Origin: RUG14300 sp964619685
GTDB lineage: Bacteria; Bacillota; Clostridia; Christensenellales; CAG-1252
Reading direction: 5' to 3'
DNA: 8,435 nucleotides
Assembly (NCBI GenBank): GCA_964619685.1
Contig: CAZUET010000082.1
Coordinates: forward strand, 1-8,435
Under the pieces are notes generated by a model. The model was given only the letters and a program-made list of their open reading frames with translations, was not told where the DNA came from and did no database searches. The translations under genes were made by a program, and so were the position numbers. Below are positions 5,754-8,435 of the stretch, piece after piece. Every line of letters begins with the position of its first letter. Positions within the stretch are counted from its first letter, which is position 1.

Positions 5754-7757
5754 ATGAATAAAAATAAATTATTGATAGTAATAGTACTCATACTTTTGCT
5801 TTCTATAGCTCTAATGGCTTGTAGTAAGTCTGAAACAGATCCGTTCAAACTTAACCCAGTTAAGGGCGTAACATCCGATTCTTTATATGTAAAGAAGGTG
5901 GGAAACCTTCCTAAGGACTTTATTATGGGGATGGATGCGTCAAGCGTGATTTCATTAGAAGATAGCGGAGTAAAATACTATAATTTTAATGGCGAAGAAG
6001 AAGATGTCTTTAAAATCCTTGCGGATAACGGCATCAATACCATTCGTGTAAGAGTTTGGAATAATCCATATGATGAAAACGGAAATGGTTTTGGTGGTGG
6101 TAATTGTGATATTGAAACGGCGGTAGCTATTGGCAAAAGAGCAAATCTATACGGAATGAATCTAATGGTAGATTTTCATTATAGCGACTTTTGGGCAGAT
6201 CCTGCTAAGCAGATGGTGCCCCGTGCTTGGAAAGATATGGTAATCGAAGAAAAATGCGATGCTTTATATCAATACACACGGGATTGCTTGAATAGGTTAA
6301 AGGATGAAAAGGTTCGTGTATCAATAGTTCAAATAGGAAATGAAACAAACGGAGCTCTTGCCGGCGAAAAAAATTGGTTTAATATTTCATATTTGATGGA
6401 TATGGGATCAAAGGCTATTCGTGAGGTTTATCCAAAGGCTTTAGTTGCAGTTCATTTTGCTAATCCCGAAAAGGTTTCAAACTATTTGGATTATGCATCT
6501 AAGCTTGATTATTATGAGCTTGATTACGATGTTTTTGCATCATCTTATTATCCATATTGGCATGGTACATTAGAAAATTTATCTTCGTTATTAAGTGAGA
6601 TAGCTACTACATATGGTAAGAAGGTAATGGTTGCCGAAACATCATATGCGTTTACAGAGGATGACACTGATTTTTACGGTAATACGATTGGCTCAGGTGC
6701 AGGTGTTACTAAAAACTATCCATTCTCACTACAAGGTCAGGCGAACTGTGTAAGAGACGTCATTGATACCGTTGCGCATACAACTAACGGAATAGGCGTA
6801 TGCTATTGGGAAGGCACTTGGATAACAGTAGGCGGAGAAAGCTTTGAAGAAAACAGTGCATTATGGGAACAGTATGGTTCAGGCTGGGCATCTTCTTATG
6901 CATCTGCATACGATCCGAAAGATGCAGGTAAATACTACGGTGGCTGTGCAGTAGATAATCAAGCATTTTTTGACGCCAACGGCAAGGTTTTGGAAAGCCT
7001 TAAGGTGTTTGCTTTGGCTCGTAACGGAAATAGCGTAGAGAATAAAGCGGACGCATTAGAGGATACAAATATCATATGCGATCTTAATGAGCCTCTTGTG
7101 TTACCGAAGACCGTAAATGCGATTATGCTTGATGATTCGAGGGAATCTCTTTCTGTTACTTGGAATATCACCGATGCTGAGATTGAAACTATGCATAACG
7201 GCGGAGTTAAGAAGTATGACATAGTAGGAACAGCAGGCGGTATGACTTGTCATTGCTATGTTTCTATGGTTGAAAAGAATTTCTTGACAAATTACAGCTT
7301 TGAGGACGACTCAAATAAGACAAAGATACCCATGGGGTGGAATGTTATTGAAAACGGTAATTGTAACGAGCTTTGGGTAGAGGATAAAACTACTGATTCT
7401 CTAACAGGAAATCGTCATTTCCATTTTTGGGCTGAATTAGGTAAGACTGTCAATTTCGACCTCGAGCAGTCGGTTAGCGGACTTAGTGACGGAAAATATA
7501 AGTATAGTATTTCTATTATGGGTGGAGATGCAGGCGAAACAAAGACATATGCATATGTCAAGATAAACGGAACCGTGATAGAAACTAAGGATATGACAAT
7601 TACTTCTTACGGTAATTGGTGTACCGTTACTATAAATAATATAGAGTACAAAGAGGGCGACGAAATAATCGTCGGGATTCATGTAGAATGTGCAGGCTCA
7701 GGCAACGGTGCTTGGGGCAAAATAGATGACGGCTTACTGAACTCTGTATCTGAATAA
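5754..7757 (+). CDS. ganB: Lipid-anchored GH53 arabinogalactan endo-beta-1,4-galactanase with Ig-like and CBM61-like domains
   Basis: This 667-residue enzyme should cut beta-1,4-galactan, as in type I arabinogalactan and pectin side chains, outside the cell. Residues 1-23 are a lipoprotein signal with lipobox LMAC and Cys23. The GH53 barrel spans about 54-425. Hallmarks are RVRVWNNP (98-105), DFHYSDFWADP (140-150), QIGNE with acid/base Glu197, SSYYPYWHGT (263-272), AETSY with nucleophile Glu295, and CYWEGTW (350-356). Both catalytic glutamates are present, so it should be active. Residues of about 437-507 resemble a bacterial Ig-like (Big_4 type) domain. Residues 509-667 form a beta-rich module starting NFLTNYSFED and PMGWNV, whose length and place fit the galactan-binding CBM61 family linked to GH53 enzymes; this assignment is by pattern only. 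In Bacillus subtilis a GH53 enzyme (GanB) is encoded with a MalFG-like importer (GanSPQ), which matches this context. It is followed after seven bases by the GH13 gene. Confidence 0.9.
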   Translation: MNKNKLLIVIVLILLLSIALMACSKSETDPFKLNPVKGVTSDSLYVKKVGNLPKDFIMGMDASSVISLEDSGVKYYNFNGEEEDVFKILADNGINTIRVRVWNNPYDENGNGFGGGNCDIETAVAIGKRANLYGMNLMVDFHYSDFWADPAKQMVPRAWKDMVIEEKCDALYQYTRDCLNRLKDEKVRVSIVQIGNETNGALAGEKNWFNISYLMDMGSKAIREVYPKALVAVHFANPEKVSNYLDYASKLDYYELDYDVFASSYYPYWHGTLENLSSLLSEIATTYGKKVMVAETSYAFTEDDTDFYGNTIGSGAGVTKNYPFSLQGQANCVRDVIDTVAHTTNGIGVCYWEGTWITVGGESFEENSALWEQYGSGWASSYASAYDPKDAGKYYGGCAVDNQAFFDANGKVLESLKVFALARNGNSVENKADALEDTNIICDLNEPLVLPKTVNAIMLDDSRESLSVTWNITDAEIETMHNGGVKKYDIVGTAGGMTCHCYVSMVEKNFLTNYSFEDDSNKTKIPMGWNVIENGNCNELWVEDKTTDSLTGNRHFHFWAELGKTVNFDLEQSVSGLSDGKYKYSISIMGGDAGETKTYAYVKINGTVIETKDMTITSYGNWCTVTINNIEYKEGDEIIVGIHVECAGSGNGAWGKIDDGLLNSVSE

Positions 7758-7760
7758 GGA
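7756..7760 (+). promoter_or_regulatory. Ribosome binding site of the GH13 gene overlapping the galactanase stop codon
   Basis: AAGGA uses the last two bases of the TAA stop at 7755 and ends four bases before ATG 7765. The spacing is short. The overlap suggests coupled translation of the two hydrolases. Confidence 0.55.
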
Positions 7761-7764
7761 TAAT

Positions 7765-8435
7765 ATGAATAAGACATTTAGAAAATTATTAATTATTATA
7801 TTATTGGTATCAGTATTATTGTTATCATGCACATCGTTGGTTGCGTGTAAACAAGAACATGTAATTGATCCTATTGATGATAACTACCGTGTCTTTTATC
7901 AAATATTCGTAGGATCGTTTTCGGATTCTAACGGTGATGGAATCGGTGATCTTAGAGGTATCATCAATAGATTTGATTATTTGAATGACGGCGATATTAA
8001 TTCGGGCGAAAGCTTAGGAGTTCAAGGAATATGGCTATCTCCAATATTCACATCCCCGACTTATCATAAGTATGATTGTAAGGATTATTATCAAATAGAT
8101 CCTACATTTGGTACTATGGATGACCTAAAAGAACTCATCGAATTAGCTCATTCACGCAATGTAAAGGTAATACTTGATCTTGTATTGAATCATACATCGA
8201 CTTCACATGAGTGGTTCCAAAACTATATCAACGCAAGGAAAAGGAATGATATTGACGATAAATATTATTATTTTTACAGTGATTCTAAGGAAAACACTTG
8301 GAAAAATTATAATGCTACCGGAATACCATACGAGTGTAATTTTGATTCGGGAATGCCTGAATTGAATTATGATAGTATAGAGGTAAGACAAGCAGTTTTA
8401 GATGTTGCCAAGTATTATCTTGATATGGGTATTGA
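7765..8435 (+). CDS. GH13 alpha-amylase family lipoprotein, 3' end beyond window
   Basis: This open frame runs off the right edge after 223 codons with no stop, so the product is partial here. The N-terminus is a lipoprotein signal with two candidate lipoboxes, LLSC at Cys22 and LVAC at Cys28. From about residue 40 the GH13 barrel begins: VFYQIFVGSF, then the calcium-site type motif DSNGDGIGDL (54-63), GVQGIWLSPIF, YHKYDCKDYYQIDPTFG, and conserved region I DLVLNH (138-143). The frame stops at YYLDMGI, just before region II (GFRxD), so the nucleophile Asp, acid/base Glu and third carboxylate are not visible and activity cannot be confirmed. The pattern is closest, from memory, to lipid-anchored alpha-amylases of the GH13_36 kind, but an alpha-glucosidase or neopullulanase specificity is possible. 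It shares a message with the galactanase gene, seven bases upstream. Confidence 0.88.
   Translation, partial: MNKTFRKLLIIILLVSVLLLSCTSLVACKQEHVIDPIDDNYRVFYQIFVGSFSDSNGDGIGDLRGIINRFDYLNDGDINSGESLGVQGIWLSPIFTSPTYHKYDCKDYYQIDPTFGTMDDLKELIELAHSRNVKVILDLVLNHTSTSHEWFQNYINARKRNDIDDKYYYFYSDSKENTWKNYNATGIPYECNFDSGMPELNYDSIEVRQAVLDVAKYYLDMGI

Noticed and set aside
8203..8391. Antisense open frame near the right edge
   Set aside because: It is opposite conserved GH13 coding sequence, which explains the region fully.
1..8435. CRISPR array, tRNA, rRNA, insertion sequence or phage attachment site
   Set aside because: There are no regularly spaced repeats, cloverleaf sequence, transposase motifs or integrase motifs on either strand.

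Overview
The window is an AT-rich stretch from what looks like a Gram-positive, probably gut-type anaerobic member of the Clostridia (inference). The evidence is strong AGGAGG-type ribosome sites, three secreted proteins that all carry lipoprotein signal peptides (so no outer membrane is implied), a Gram-positive type of MalF with an N-terminal extension and no large P2 loop, and the standard genetic code. All genes lie on the + strand. I cannot name the genus.

Layout: positions 1-110 are a leader with nested inverted repeats. A lipoprotein sugar-binding protein of the MalE family follows, with an extra C-terminal domain resembling SusE/SusF starch-binding modules (111-1751). After an intercistronic hairpin come the two permeases, MalF-type (1857-3383, GTG start) and MalG-type (3383-4384), then the MalK/MsmX-type ATPase (4395-5678). 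The permease and ATPase genes are tightly packed. A second hairpin, a likely terminator, separates the transporter from two lipid-anchored hydrolases: a GH53 endo-beta-1,4-galactanase with an Ig-like domain and a C-terminal CBM61-like domain (5754-7757), and the first 223 codons of a GH13 alpha-amylase family enzyme that runs off the right edge (7765-8435). No gap longer than 300 bases lacks a gene.

Together the genes describe a surface capture-and-import unit. Membrane-tethered hydrolases cut polysaccharide outside the cell, the tethered binding protein collects oligosaccharides, and the MalF-MalG pair powered by a MalK dimer imports them. The locus pairs a galactan enzyme with an alpha-glucan enzyme, and its transporter resembles both the Mal (maltodextrin) and Gan (galacto-oligosaccharide) families. 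The imported sugar therefore cannot be settled from the sequence. No transcriptional regulator and no cytoplasmic glycosidase lie inside the window.

I see no wholly new system here. It is a Gram-positive polysaccharide utilisation locus. The points worth a second look are the mixed substrate signature, the fused glycan-binding domain on the binding protein, the tail extensions of MalG and MalK, and the structured leader and intercistronic RNAs.
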